DNA of 64,000 nucleotides from Microbotryomycetes sp. JL201 (Eukaryota > Basidiomycota > Microbotryomycetes), in assembly GCA_033819885.1 (NCBI GenBank), contig JAQYUZ010000003.1, forward strand, positions 434,001 to 498,000, given 5' to 3'. The notes under the pieces were generated by a model, which saw only the letters and a list, made by a program, of their open reading frames with translations, had not been told where the DNA came from and did no database searches. Within the stretch, counting starts at the first letter, position 1, and the number at the start of each line of letters is the position of its first letter. Below, in pieces: positions 22,669-34,400 of the stretch. The position numbers and the translations under genes were made by a program.

Positions 22669-25600
22669 CTATCTCATACCGCGGAGGTTTGATCTGTCAG
22701 CATGTTCCAATGTCTGGAGTGCTGCGAATGGACGAAGAGCCTTTTGTTTGCGAACCCTTGTCCGACTCGTCACTTGCTCTGGAGTAGACGTCGGCAAAGC
22801 CGGATCTGTCTTGGCCAGTCCTCCTACAGACAGGTTCTCGTCGAAGGATTGTCCGACGAAAGGTTCTTTGACGATGTGTGACGGTTGGCTCGCTTCATTT
22901 GCCTGGGTCAGCAGCTTGAGCGGTCTCAAGGGTCCAGTTCGGCAATTCTCTTCCACTGGTGGGCCTCGAATGACCTCGAGGGGCAACCTGCCGGGCGCAT
23001 GCCAGTCTACCATCATAAAGTGAGAAACACGTGCACCCTCAGGCTTTTCGTCCAGACTCACAGCCAGTCTCGAGAGCATTTTTGAACCCAGCCGCTGTCA
23101 TACTCGTTCCAGACAAATGTACAAGTGACCCTGAGGATGCATTTGATTCTCTCTTTCGGGCTTGTTCTTGAGGCTGACGAAACATTCGAGGCGACGACAC
23201 ACTCTCGAATTCTGAAGAGAGCGAGTTTCTGGAGATTGGTTTGACGGTGGCACATTGGATCGTTCCTGTATTGACGTCTTGCTCGTCCGTCTCGGTCTCG
23301 ATCGAATCTGACGATTCAGACGCTTGCTCGAGGTTTTGAAGTCGACAGCTCGACTCGAAGCTACCGCGCACGCTCTTGAGGGGACTCTCCAAGCTCTGCT
23401 CGGATGATGATGCCGAGCTCTTTACGGAAGCCCGAGTGACTGACAGGATTGGTAAAGAGAGATTGCGAATGTTACGGGCTGGTCGATCTGGGGGATGGCC
23501 AAATGGGCTAGTGATCTGATGAATCGTCAAGCTCCCAGGTGGTCTCCGCGTCGCCGGTGGCGGCCTGACGACTGTTGATGCACCGATGGTGACAGACGGC
23601 ACGAGACGTGGCAGGACATTGGCAGAGAGATGATCGATGGACACATCCGTCGGTTTGCTTGGCGCCTCCCGAAGTTGCAGCTGTTCGGATCGTTTCTCAT
23701 GACGTTTTCTGTTGAGAAGAGCTCTTGCAATGGCCTCGTCATCGCCGACGGTCTTTAGCAAGGGACTGGCTCGGCCATGCTCCCCAGGAGCCGCAGCGAC
23801 AAGAGCTGGAGAGTCGAGCGATTTCGACATGTTGTGATTCGAGATAGTGGCGTCTACAGTTTTCGGTAAATTGAGACTGCGCAGGCGTAGGTGCGAATGT
23901 GCTCGAGTTTCAGTGGCGGACGTGCTTGCTCTCAGAGGTTCGGTCGATCCGGATAAGACTACAAGCTTCGGATGAGTCTGGAGCATAGATAATGCGCGGC
24001 CTCAGGTTTATTGGGTTGTCAGCACGGTCGTGGGCAATATTTCTGGATTTGATTGCTCACCGACACTGCTTTTGGGCTCAGGGGCGCAGTCTGCGCCACG
24101 GGGATCGATGCCAGGCAAGGTGAGATTACTCTTGCTGAATGCATAGTAGGTGGACAGGGCGCTGGCTGGTCGCGTCTGGATCATTTCTTCCGGCGAAGCG
24201 GGACGAGTCGATAGCGAAGAGGATGAAGACGAAGTGGTCGGCTTGAGGGGCTTCACAGAGCCGAGCCAAAATCCATCGCTTGCCCAACATTGCACCATGA
24301 GGATGAGACTGTGCTGAGACACACCGATAACGAGCAGGATCGAGGAGGCGGTATCGAGCGGCGTTTGCCGCACGCGATGAACGTGGAACGGCAGCAAGAG
24401 TGCCTACGACAAGCAATTAGCTGAACATCAGCGACTGACCGAGCCTGAAACTCACACAGCCGAGAACAGACGATAGCAAATGGCCGCCGAGTCGCAAAAT
24501 TGCTCCTCTCGCCTCTGAACTCGACAATTCTACGCTGATTGTGCTGTGGCCAGTTCCTGGTGCAGGCGAGCGTCCCCAAACCTCCCTCAGAGCTTCCTCT
24601 CTGGACCCTCTCGAGCCGACAGATCCCACCTGACCGTTCACGAATATCGAGGCAGAGGAAACGGACCCAAATGAACGACGCGAGATGACCTCAAAGTCGA
24701 GGACCTCGTGGCCATTGCTTCCGTTGTCGTCGGCGCCGAACGATGAAAACTCTTGCCGTCCGGTTAAAACCGAATCCGAACCTGTCGAGCGAGATAATGA
24801 CGGGTGCAGATAGTTGGCCAGCAAACCGGTAGCCGAGTGAGGTGTTGCTGATCGCATTTGTGATCTGTGATCACGTTGCTGGTCATTTGACATGCCTCGC
24901 GGTAAATCAAACGAAGAGCTTGCTTGCGAGGAGCGAGACGTGTGTGACCGCGACGTGGTCGTGCTGGACTTGGACAATCCGATCGTTTTGACAAAGGTGC
25001 TCGACAATCCCGAGAATGTCGCGTGGATGGGCGGTAAGAAAGAGGTCACAGCTGACCATCTTGAGCGTTTGCTCTTACCGAGCCCTGCTTTGTGAGACCA
25101 GGGCAGCAGTTCCTGCTGACGCGTAACATGCCGAACACGGACGACCGCAACGAGCAAGCGACCGAAGCACAGCACAGTAGCAAAGTTTGACAGAGCGAGC
25201 CATGCAACGATGCCGATAGAGACGCGTGACGGATCGTGGGCTATGACGGCCAGGGCCGTTCCACTGGCCAGCGCGAGTGAGCAAGGCAGCCACAAGACCC
25301 AATCTGCCCGGCCGAGACGGATCGAAGTTCCACGTGCGACATTGATGTACGAAGTCATGGCGACGGCGAACATCAGCGTCGTACGAGCTAAGCAGATGAA
25401 CGTCAACCTCGCTCCGCCACCGCGAGAGGTGCCCAGTTGTCCGGACGTTGACACTGCCACTCCAGCGTCCCAGACCAGCACAGAGATAGCCGTAATATCC
25501 CCAATAGACAAGTACGTCGAGAACCGCTGTGCGCTCTTGAGGCGAAGGTCAGGTGGCGGTGCTGGTGGTCGAGGAAAATCACCAACGGCGACGCCATGGC

Positions 25601-25774
25601 GCTTGGAAAGCGGGTGACTTGTTCCGAGCAGCGGCAACAGAGTGCGCAAAGCCGTGTACATTGAACATGCAAGACTGCAAAACGCGTCAGTCATCCTGCG
25701 AGATTGCGACGCTGTCGCACTGACGAAAGAGTGCCCGCTCCGAGCGTGGTATACAGCAGGATGAACGACGGCAT
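22669..25774 (-). CDS. Seven-TM membrane protein with long loop and tail (receptor-like)
   Basis: No known family was recognised. From ATG 25,774 (MPSFILLYTTLGAGTL) the spliced protein shows about seven hydrophobic segments: the N-terminal one; STYLSIGDITAISVLVWDAG; LTFICLARTTLMFAVAMTSY; WVLWLPCSLALASGTALAVI; VSIGIVAWLALSNFATVLCF; LGGHLLSSVLGCALLLPFHV; and ASSILLVIGVSQHSLILMVQ. A loop of nearly 200 Ser-rich residues separates TM5 and TM6. After TM7 comes a Ser/Pro-rich tail of over 400 residues. I joined the tail through an intron ending CCTGAG just before 24,005 (SSVG to RALSMLQTHPKL) and another near 23,015-23,065. The topology resembles a G-protein-coupled receptor. If the 24,005 intron is wrong, the tail would be a separate gene starting at 23,986. 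Confidence 0.6.
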
Positions 25775-25929
25775 TTTGCTGTGCAACTAATTCTCTGGCG
25801 GACGATTGCGTGACGTCGGGCTGCTGTCGTGAGCGAGCTTGGAATGGGCAGAACAGCAAAAGCTTGGCGGCCAAACAAAACAAAAGTTAAACGGCGACGC
25901 GTGCTCGCGTGTGTCTGTGCACGCTAGGT

Positions 25930-25943
25930 GTCCGTGCACGGAC
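25930..25943. promoter_or_regulatory. Perfect 14-bp palindrome GTCCGTGCACGGAC
   Basis: A perfect dyad lies in the divergent promoter between the seven-TM gene and the SCCPDH-like gene. It could bind a dimeric factor; no known factor is assigned. Confidence 0.35.
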
Positions 25944-25962
25944 TTGCCGAGACTGGTCCGAG

Positions 25963-25973
25963 GTCACGTGCCG
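25963..25973. promoter_or_regulatory. GTCACGTGCCG promoter motif (copy 1)
   Basis: An extended E-box in the divergent promoter of the seven-TM and SCCPDH-like genes. The same 11-mer recurs at 50,355 and 55,678. Confidence 0.45.
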
Positions 25974-26264
25974 CCTCGGTCCGGCCAGCTTGCCGTACGG
26001 CGCTCAGGTGATGGTTCTAAGATGACCTGACCATGTGCCTGGTCGAATGGTCGCACGCTTGGTTGCGCGCTGGTCGGTCGCATGACGAAAAAGTGCAACC
26101 TGAAATCGGCGAGGTTTGGGTCCTTTTTGCTTCCCCGTTGACTCGGCACTGCATCGGCAAGTGCCTGCACCTTTTCCGAGCATCAAAAGCCCGCTCAAGC
26201 GTAGGTCCAGCCCTGCTTGTCTGTCGCAAACGCCTGCTCCAATTCGCCGAAGACGAGCGACGTC

Positions 26265-27603
26265 ATGGCCCCCGACCAGCAGTTTGAGCTCGTCTGTTAC
26301 GGCGTCACCGGGTTCACCGGACAGCTGTGCGCCCAGTATCTCAACACTGTCGAATCTCTACGCGGCAAGTGGGCCGTCGCAGGCAGGAACGAGCAAAAGA
26401 TAAACTCGCGCCTGAAAGAAGTTGGCGTCGAGGGCGTGCCCGTCATCATTGCAGACTCGAACGATGCTCAATCGCTCGACAGCATGTGCAAGCGCACAAA
26501 AGTCATCTGCTCGCTCGTTGGACCGTATGTCAAATACGGCGAGCCTCTCGTCAAGGCGTGCGTCGACAATGGCACGCACTATTGCGACTTGAACGGCGAA
26601 GCGCCGTGGTGCTACCAGATGATCAAGAAATACGGGGCCCGCGCCGAACAGACAAAAGCTGCACTCGTATTTTCAACAGGATACGACAGCGTGCCGAGTG
26701 AAATGACAACGTTCTTGGCCGCTCAAAAGCTCAAGGGCTTGGGCAAGAATGTGACGGTCGGAGAAGCCATCGGCGCTGCCATCGGCAAAGGCACGCTGTC
26801 TGGCGGCACGTTCGCAACCATGCTCGAATTTGCAAAGGCGCCGAGCCGTGACAAGAAGGTGGCGGCGAATCCCTACTCGCTCAGCCCCGTTGACGGCCAG
26901 CACAGGCACGCGCCATTCCTCGTCAAGTCTGTCAAGTTCAACGGTCGCCGCCAGTGGGGCAGCTTCTGGTTGATGGGTCCTCACAACTCGGCCATCGTGC
27001 GCCGGTCGTGGGGCATCTTTGAGAGCGGAGGCGCCAACACGAATGTTTTTTCGTACGGCCCGTCGTTCAAGTACGAGGAAATCATGGCCGTTCCGAATCC
27101 CGTCGTCGCCGCCTTTGTCTCGCTGGCATTGTTCATCGGCTTTGGCTTGTTGACTCTCGTACCCCCAATCAGGTGGCTAGCCGAAAAGTATGGTCCGCAG
27201 CCTGGTACTGGTCCTTCAAAGCACGTCCAAGAGACGGGTTGGTTCAAGCAAGTGGCTACTGTCAGGAGCACCGACGGCACAAAGGCCGTCCAGGTGACGA
27301 TGAAAGGCAAGGGCGATCCGTAAGTGTCGGCGTACGCCGTTAATTCACGGTCACCGTGAGCTGATACGAGCTTCGTGTGACTCGTGACGCCACACACACA
27401 GTGGCTACGCGGCCACGTCAAAGATGATTGCCGAATGCGCGCTTGCGTTCGTTCAAGACTTTGACCGTTTACCTCCCGCTGCGCACCGCGGTGGATTCTT
27501 GACGCCGGCGACGGCATTCGGACCTGTGCTCGTTGAGCGACTCGAAAAGACGGGGTATTTCGCATTTACGTCCGAGGTCGAAGAGAGTGGCAAGAACAAG
27601 TGA
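26265..27603 (+). CDS. Saccharopine dehydrogenase-like oxidoreductase (SCCPDH type)
   Basis: The protein has a Rossmann-fold N-terminus FELVCYGVTGFTGQLCAQYL (GxTGFTG nucleotide-binding loop), followed by KWAVAGRNEQKI, VICSLVGPYVKYGEPLVKAC and THYCDLNGEAPWCYQMI. The signature FSTGYDSVPSEM lies near residue 145. A hydrophobic segment VAAFVSLALFIGFGLLTLVP follows near residue 290, matching the lipid-droplet and membrane-associated SCCPDH branch rather than true lysine-pathway enzymes. One intron (GTAAGT near 27,321, acceptor near 27,402) joins GKGDP to GYAATSKMIAECALA. The stop is at 27,601-27,603. I chose the first ATG (26,265). The in vivo substrate is not known. Confidence 0.88.
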
Positions 27604-27676
27604 TAGAACGTATTTCTTGTCTGTCTTGTGTGCTATGAAAACTCTCGTCCAAAGTGCGGGCTGATTTGCCTCAGGC

Positions 27677-30600
27677 ATGGCGACCACGCCGACCGAGCGG
27701 CAGGCGCTGCTCGGCACGAAGCGGCCGCCTCTGTCGAGCAGCAATAGCTCGTCATACGCGACGCTGGTTGGCCCGGACCTCGATTCTGTGCGTGTGACGC
27801 GCACTCTGGCCGCGTTGCTCGGCGATGAGACCTGACGTCTCGCACTTGGCGCAGCTTGAGGTGTACTATACCATTCACCGGGTCCACAGGGATATAAAAG
27901 ACTACCTCGACGTACCATTGACCGGCAAGTCGGGCTGAAAGGCCCTGACGTGCGGCCGACATCGACGTCATCACTGGCAAGCAGTACATTGACACGCGCT
28001 TGACGCACAACAGATGATCAATTCAGGTCACCGGAGATCCAATTCGCCATCATACAGCCGCTTGAGGCTCAATACGCCGACCTTCAAGACCCGTCAATCG
28101 TTTATGTACTGCTGCTCGTCAGGCTTCAGTTCTTGCGAGAACGTGACTCTGTCTTGTCATCATCCTCGCTGAACGATTCGAGAGCCAACTTGTGCGAAAT
28201 CTTGGCCATCAAATTGCTGCGCCACCAGGCGAGCCTGAGCAAAGGACCAAATGGATCTCTCCTGTCGATGGCGCGTGCACTGGTCGGCGGCTTGCATGCT
28301 TTTCAAGGAGCGAAGCCAGAAGTGTTGGACAGGATACAACAAAAAGAAGGCTATGCAAGCAGACGCATGGAGCAAGGAGCGGGCAAGACGAACGCGCTCG
28401 AATTGGCAATTTTGGGCAAGGCGCGGTATTTTATCAAGAGCCAGGCACGTCTTAACATCAGCTTGTGACTTGGGGAGACGCCCATTGACGACAGCGCGTT
28501 GTCCAGGCATGTCAACGCGTTATCAACGCCATTTGGGAAGGCAAAATCGTGTACACCTCGTCGAGCTTTATCAATATCTTGCCAGGTGCGCTGTGCGAGA
28601 TTTTGTAGAGCGCCAACGACTCAATTCGCCCGCGCAGATCGATGGAAAATTCATCAGATTAGCGTGTACAACGTCAAACAAGCTCCTCTCTTGGATCACT
28701 ATCGGCTGTGAGTCTTGAAAACAGACAACGGAGAGGCGTTCAATTTATTTACACTCGCCATCACAGACGCGTTCGTACGTTTCCGCCTTGCTTGCCAAAC
28801 AACTCACGCTCAGTCTACTGCAACAGCTAAATTCCGATCAATCATCGAAAATTGCTCGTTTCTCGTGCTGTTTGTGTCTTTTATTGCCGTGATTGTGAGC
28901 CTCAGTTGGTCGAAAGTCGGTCCCCGTGTGCTGACTGATAGGGTGCACAAGAGCGAGTTCCATAGGCGAGATGAAGACATGCCAGTCGCCTCCCTCACAA
29001 AGACGGAAGGATTCTTCTTTCTGTACGCACTCGGTTACGCCCTCGACAGGTTTGGGTCGATCGCGGAACACGGATGGAGCGTATATTCGGCTGGCTTGAC
29101 GAATGGCCTCGACATGCTGTCGGTTCCTATTTTTCTCGTTGCGTTCGTCTTTCGGATGCACAGCGTAGTCACGAACGAAGAGTGGGCCAACAACACTGCA
29201 TATGCCGTGTTATCTTGCGCAGCATGCATCATGTTCCCTCGGTAAAATTCATCCTGTGTCACGAGACGGCGGCTGGACCGGGCTGACTCGCCTTCGAACA
29301 GACTCGCATTCGCGGCCATCTCGAACAACTTGCTCATCCTAAGTTTGCGTGCCATGTTGGCAGAATTTGCATATCTGATGGTCAGTCTCGATATATACCG
29401 TTAGCTAATCGATCGTGCTAATCCAGTGACTATCGACAGGGCATCGCCGTCTTTTGGTCAGCGCGCGTGGCAGCCCAATCTCGCCTCTACTAATCTTCCC
29501 CTCTGACAGTACACTCGGCTTCGTCTTTGCTCTGAATCATCTTTGCGATGGAGAGTACTCGGTGGCGAGGATCGCCGAATGGTGCGCGCCAGCTCACGGA
29601 CGCCTTACTGCATCTCGCTCACGTTCTTCCGCGTCCGGCAGGCTCATTTTCATCTGGTTCGGACTTGATGGTAGTGGACTCGATAAGTCGCCCAAGTTTC
29701 ACCCATACCTTGGGCCCATTATCTTTACAATTTACGCCGCCATGACAAATACATTACTCGTCGGTCTTTTAGTCGCCATTCTATCGTCGACGTATTCTGC
29801 AATCGCCGCGGACGCTGTAAGCCGATGCAGGCTTTCGCATGTGCTCTGCTCATATTGGACTCTGAAAGGCCGCAGAAGACATGTTCCGTAAGGCGGTGAT
29901 GACCTTTGAAGGCGTCAAGGCGGATTCGCTGTTTGATTGTGAGACTTCGTCATGGCTTGCGCGCGTGCTTGCGCTGACTTCAAGCCCTTTCAAGACGTGC
30001 CGCCCTTAAACTTGTTGGCTTTGTGCGTCATGTGGCCAGTCAGCAAAGTCACGTCGCCGCGGTGGTTCCATAAGATCAGTGAGCATGAATCTGCGCCTCT
30101 CTCGCGGCCGTCTTGACTAATCTTCGCCACACAGACGTCGCTGCAACGCGCGTTCTAGCTCTACCGATCTTGTTGCTCATCGCCTTGTACGAGAGACAGT
30201 CGAGCATCAACTCTCCTCTGCGATCGTGGTTCCAACGCGTCTGGGTCAAAGTTGCTCAGACGTTGCCGACTGCTTGGACGCACCGTCTGTCTCTACTCGA
30301 AGGTGAGGCGCATTTCCGGTTTGGGGGGCCATCACTCATGCATTTGGTGATACAGGCGCTCATTGGGAATGCGAAGCCGTCTTCGAATACACGCCGTCGG
30401 GAGACGAGAAGGACACTTCGGACGAGGACGACATGGAGGAAGATACGGTCGAGGCCGCCATGAACGATCCAGAATGCCAGCGACGCGTCAGCTCTCGCGC
30501 ATCACAGATCATTGAGACGGGTGGCCGTGCAAACGTCGCGACTCCGCCGCCTCCGTCGCCTCTTGCCCCTGGTTCACGTCGCAACTCCTCGTTTGGCGCT

Positions 30601-31224
30601 CCTCCCGCGGCAGAATCGAGAAGGGTCTCCCCGCAGCCGACACCTCTGTCAAAGTCTCCGATTCAAAACGTTGTTCGCTTCAATTCTCCGGAGCAGTCAA
30701 CTCCTGTCTCCCCGCCACTTGTCATCAAGCCTCGCGCCCGTCACGCCTCGATGCCTCCTCAGCAGCCCAAGATGAAGGAACGTCTGCCCAATAACGCTTC
30801 TTCTTCGTCAAAGCTGTATGGTACCCACACAGGTGCAAGCAACACTCACCAGCGTCATCATTCACATCACGACTCTGCCTTGTCGACTTCCCCTGGAGGG
30901 TCCAAATTTGAATCGCCACTAGCGAGAATATACCACTACTATGGTTCATCTCCTGACGATGTCACGAACTCGAGCGGTTTCGGCGGTTTGAAAAGACGTC
31001 TGAGCGTTGGGAGATCTCAAACTTTGCCCTCGCCGCCCGCGTCGACAGACACGTCGCCAAGCAGCAGCAGCAACTTGACAACGACGAGATCAAGTGTGAA
31101 CGTCGACGAACAAAGGGCTTTCGAAATGGTCGCGGCTCAACAAAATCAGCTGACACAGTTGACGGAGCTGATCAAAACTTTGCAACTTTCAGTTGAGAGG
31201 CTCGAGACAAAGATTGACGGTTGA
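27677..31224 (+). CDS. YVC1: YVC1-like vacuolar calcium channel (TRP-like)
   Basis: This is a fungal TRP-type cation channel that releases vacuolar Ca2+. About a dozen exons join in phase: VYYTIHRVHRDIKDYLDVPL; FRSPEIQFAIIQPLEAQYAD; ACQRVINAIWEGKIVYTSSS; APLLDHYRLRVPKFRSIIEN; then TM segments including CSFLVLFVSFIAVIVSLSW, LAFAAISNNLLILSLRAMLA and GIAVFCTLGFVFALNHL. The pore and last TM region reads LIFIWFGLDGSG and PYLGPIIFTIYAAMTNTLLV GLLVAILSSTYSAIAADA, followed by KADSLFDYVPPLNLLAL. The long cytosolic tail is Ser/Pro-rich and ends in a predicted coiled coil (QNQLTQLTELIKTLQLSVER). RLRVPKF needs an 8-nt micro-exon (28,767-28,774). Two introns appear to be GC-AG. Confidence 0.88.
27925..28013 (+). 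other. GC-AG intron in YVC1
   Basis: The donor is GCAAGT after CCATTGACCG and the acceptor is CACAACAG. Splicing joins DYLDVPLT to DDQFRSPEIQF in phase. No GT donor gave an open frame here. Confidence 0.6.
28445..28506 (+). other. Probable second GC-AG intron in YVC1
   Basis: The exon ends AAGAGCCAG and the intron begins GCACGT and ends TTGTCCAG. The joined reading is YFIKSQ-ACQRVINAIWEGK in phase. A nearby GTCTTA donor would shift the frame. Confidence 0.55.
28767..28774 (+). other. 8-nt micro-exon in YVC1 (ACGCGTTC)
   Basis: The upstream exon ends ...CACTATCGGCT at 28,707 with a GTGAGT donor. A 59-nt intron ends in ATCACAG at 28,766. Eight bases follow, then a GTACGT donor and a 52-nt intron ending GCAACAG at 28,826. 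The joined sequence reads HYRL-RVP-KFRSIIEN, matching the family's DHYRxRVPKYR pattern. Direct joining of the flanking exons leaves the frame wrong by two bases at every acceptor I tried. Confidence 0.8.
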
Positions 31225-31449
31225 AATTCCTTTTGGCTTTGTGCCGATTGTGTTACATTCAATATTCGTGTGTTCTTCTTTTTGACTCTTTCCTAGCGGG
31301 TCAGTTGTTGTATTATCGATCTGCGTCATGAGATCCTGGGTGTCACCGTTGCTCAAAAAAATACGTTGCAAATCGCTGATGAAGACACTACCAAAATGAC
31401 AACAACACTAGGTGCAAGAAAATGAAAGAAAGCACATCTCCGTCCTGCT

Positions 31450-34400
31450 TCATGTCAAAAAACTCTGAAATCGTTGACGAGTAGACATTTTTGTCGAAGG
31501 AGTTGTTCTAGGCTGATGCTGCTCTGACAAGGTGTATTGACGCTGCAGGACACACGAGAAAAATTGAGCTGGGTCGCGCAGAGGCTTGCGCACGAGCTCA
31601 AGCACTCACCTCTTTGTCCAGCACAGGCACGCCAGATATGATTCGCTCGACAGATTTATCGACGACCAGAGTTGGTGCAACTTTGCTGCAGTCCAAGACA
31701 ACGGCAGCGCTGCGACCAATTTGTTGAAACTTTGTCCAATTGACTTTGCCATCTCGCATGTCTCGTTTAACTTCATGGACGGCCGTAATGTCTTGCAAAT
31801 GGACGCCTCTGTTTCGTGAGCGGGGAAAAGGACAAGTCAGGCTGTGATCGTCGTGTGTTCTGTCCGCATGACTCACAGATACGGAATCATACTCGCTCCC
31901 GAATTGGCCAAAGCCATTCTATACGCCGCAAAACTCTTCGAATTCGCCATCAACTTGTTCAAACTTCGCAGCTTTTTAGAAGTCACGTGCTTGTCACCTT
32001 CAAGTTTTTGGTTGACGAGTTGCATCGTCTCGGTCAGTCTATATACGGGTTGAGAGTTGAGGCCGGCCAGAACTCCCAGTAAGGCGTCAAAGTTCTCCTG
32101 TTCGCGCAAGCGCGATGCGATAGAAATAAATTTTTCGAGCATTCGCGCGCGGTGTTTGAGTTTCGATTGAACGAGGATCATGGTCGCGACCCAGTCGGCA
32201 AGGTACTTTCATTTTTTGATTTTGGCAAGAACAGCGAGAATCAGTTTCCGAACGCAAAATGTGGCCGCGGCACTCACGTTCACGAATTGAATAGAACGGG
32301 ACACCGCACTGTTCGTGTTGCGCAGCGCAACGCTAGGGTTTCGAGGATCACGAGGGGCCAACACGTGCCGCAAGAGGTCCCGAGGCTGTAATCGCTGCTC
32401 ATCAATCTGATTCGTGAACGCTCAAGCTCCTCAAAAGGACTCACAGTCATTACCGAGAACGCCTTCCACGTCAGTCTCGTGATCTGAGTTGCGACGACAT
32501 CTTCCGGTATCTCCATCAGAGCCGTCGACAAATCCGCTAGCAAAGGTTGCCTGCTCTTTTCATTCAAGCTGGGACTCGAGATACTCTTTCCACGACCCAG
32601 AGAGTTATGCGTGCTCACCGTCGCCGAGTCGCATTCCGACCGCGAAGGTGTCCTTCTGAGCGAGTCTGGATGGTCCAACAGCGACAAGCTGTCCTGGGTC
32701 GACATGTCCGACAAAGTCGGGTCAGACGTTGTCGTTCCGAGCATCGACAGATTTGCATCCCTCGATGCTCCTTGTTTGGTATCAGACGTCAGACTGTCCT
32801 TGTCGTCTACTTCACCATCAGGCAAAGCCCAGGTGAAATCTGGGTCGGTCTCTGCAGCAAGCTTGTCGACGAGAGGAACAATCTCGGCGACATAGTGCGA
32901 CACCCATTGCGCGCCTTGACCAAGCTTGTCTCTGACAAATTCCTGGAGAAGTTGACGGGTGCTCGATCCAACAAAATCACCGGGATAAATCTGCAGCCAA
33001 GTCGAGAGCACACCGCACAGCCTGTCACGGCATCAATGTTCAGCCACTCATCCGCGATATACAATGCCCGCTCACTTCATCTGCGCGTATCGACTCAAGA
33101 GGGGGTCCGTCTTGCTGCGCGCGCCGACAAAGTCGAACCTTGCGACGAGCTTTGTCAAGACTTCGCGAGGCGTGGCAAATTTTCTGTAGACAGTGAGGAA
33201 GATGATGATGTACTGCTCGTCTGAAGATACATGGTTCAGATTGTGCGCGTCAAAGTGTCGCCGACGGCTCACCAGTGCCGGTCACCGTGGCAAATAAAAA
33301 TTTGTCGACCAGCTGATCTTTTGAAAAGAACATGTCGAGCGAGCCAGGACTGCGACGACGGAGTAAGATCAGCTCAAATGAACGTTCGTATGATCAAGAC
33401 GCCCCGACGCACGTTTTTTGCAGACTCTCCGTTGGCGGAAGGGACATTGAGGGCGGCTCGGCCTCGATCACAGGCGTCTTTTGTTGCTGACTAGCTTTTG
33501 TACCGACAGGGTTCTCGTTGACGACCGACAAACTCAACAATCCTCTTGATGACGTTGATTTTGTAGAAGATACAGTATCCGAGCGCGACATTGCAGTCGA
33601 TTCGGCGCTAGACTGTCTACGCTCCTCATTAGAACACGTGGAAAATGCCAAGGACGGCCTTCGATCTTCGCCTCTGTTGGCCATAATCTGCCTGATCAAC
33701 CAATTAAAACTTTCTTTTGTTTTGCGCTTCGGGTCTCGCTCGCCGCCATCCAGCGCCACTATGCCAGCGCCATAAACATTGACGACGGCTGCCGCTCTGT
33801 TCAAGTCCGTAGCATTCAGCGAGGGGTCTGTGTGAGCCTTGCATGCGAGAACAATCAATGGAATCTCGCTTCCGCGGATCCAAAATGCTTGAAGCAGTTT
33901 CGATAAAGCGTGGAGCGCCTTTGGGTCGGTCGAGTCGTAGCTGTTGTCATGGAAAGGACTTTAACATGGTCCGAACTCAGTCATCGCCAGCAGCGTACCA
34001 TAGCATAGCCGCTTCGCAATTTGGAACGCCTTCCGGCCAAACGACTCCAGTCGCATCAAAGCTGAGCAAGGCTGCGTCGATCTCAAGCACCTCTATGGTT
34101 CTCAGTTGACCACCTATCGTGAACTGGGACATGCTGCTTGTGACTGAAAAATCGACATGCATTCAGCGACGGTCGTGCACATGCTGGGCAATGAAAGGTA
34201 ACACACCTTCGTTGCCATAGGCATCTCGCAATAGCGCTGTCGGCTCTACGATCGGTTTCTTCAGGCCACGCCTGACTATGCTGCTTTTGCCGACACCTTT
34301 AGGTCCAACGATCGCGACCGTAAAATTTGCTGCACCACTTTCGACTGTCGCTCGCGCAGTGTCCGTTGCCGAAAACGTGGGTTTTCCCAATGTCAATGCT

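Larger units (their letters stand above)
25775..26264. promoter_or_regulatory. Divergent promoter region
   Basis: About 490 bases lie between the starts of the seven-TM gene (-) and the oxidoreductase (+). They hold a perfect 14-bp palindrome GTCCGTGCACGGAC (25,930-25,943) and, 20 bases on, GTCACGTGCCG (25,963-25,973). The second motif also occurs upstream of two other genes in this window. Confidence 0.5.

Noticed and set aside
23986-24008. Separate gene starting at ATG 23,986
   Set aside because: Only about 20 bases would separate it from the preceding stop, and a GTGAGC/CTGAC/CTGAG intron joins both open frames in phase. I kept them as one gene but with moderate confidence.
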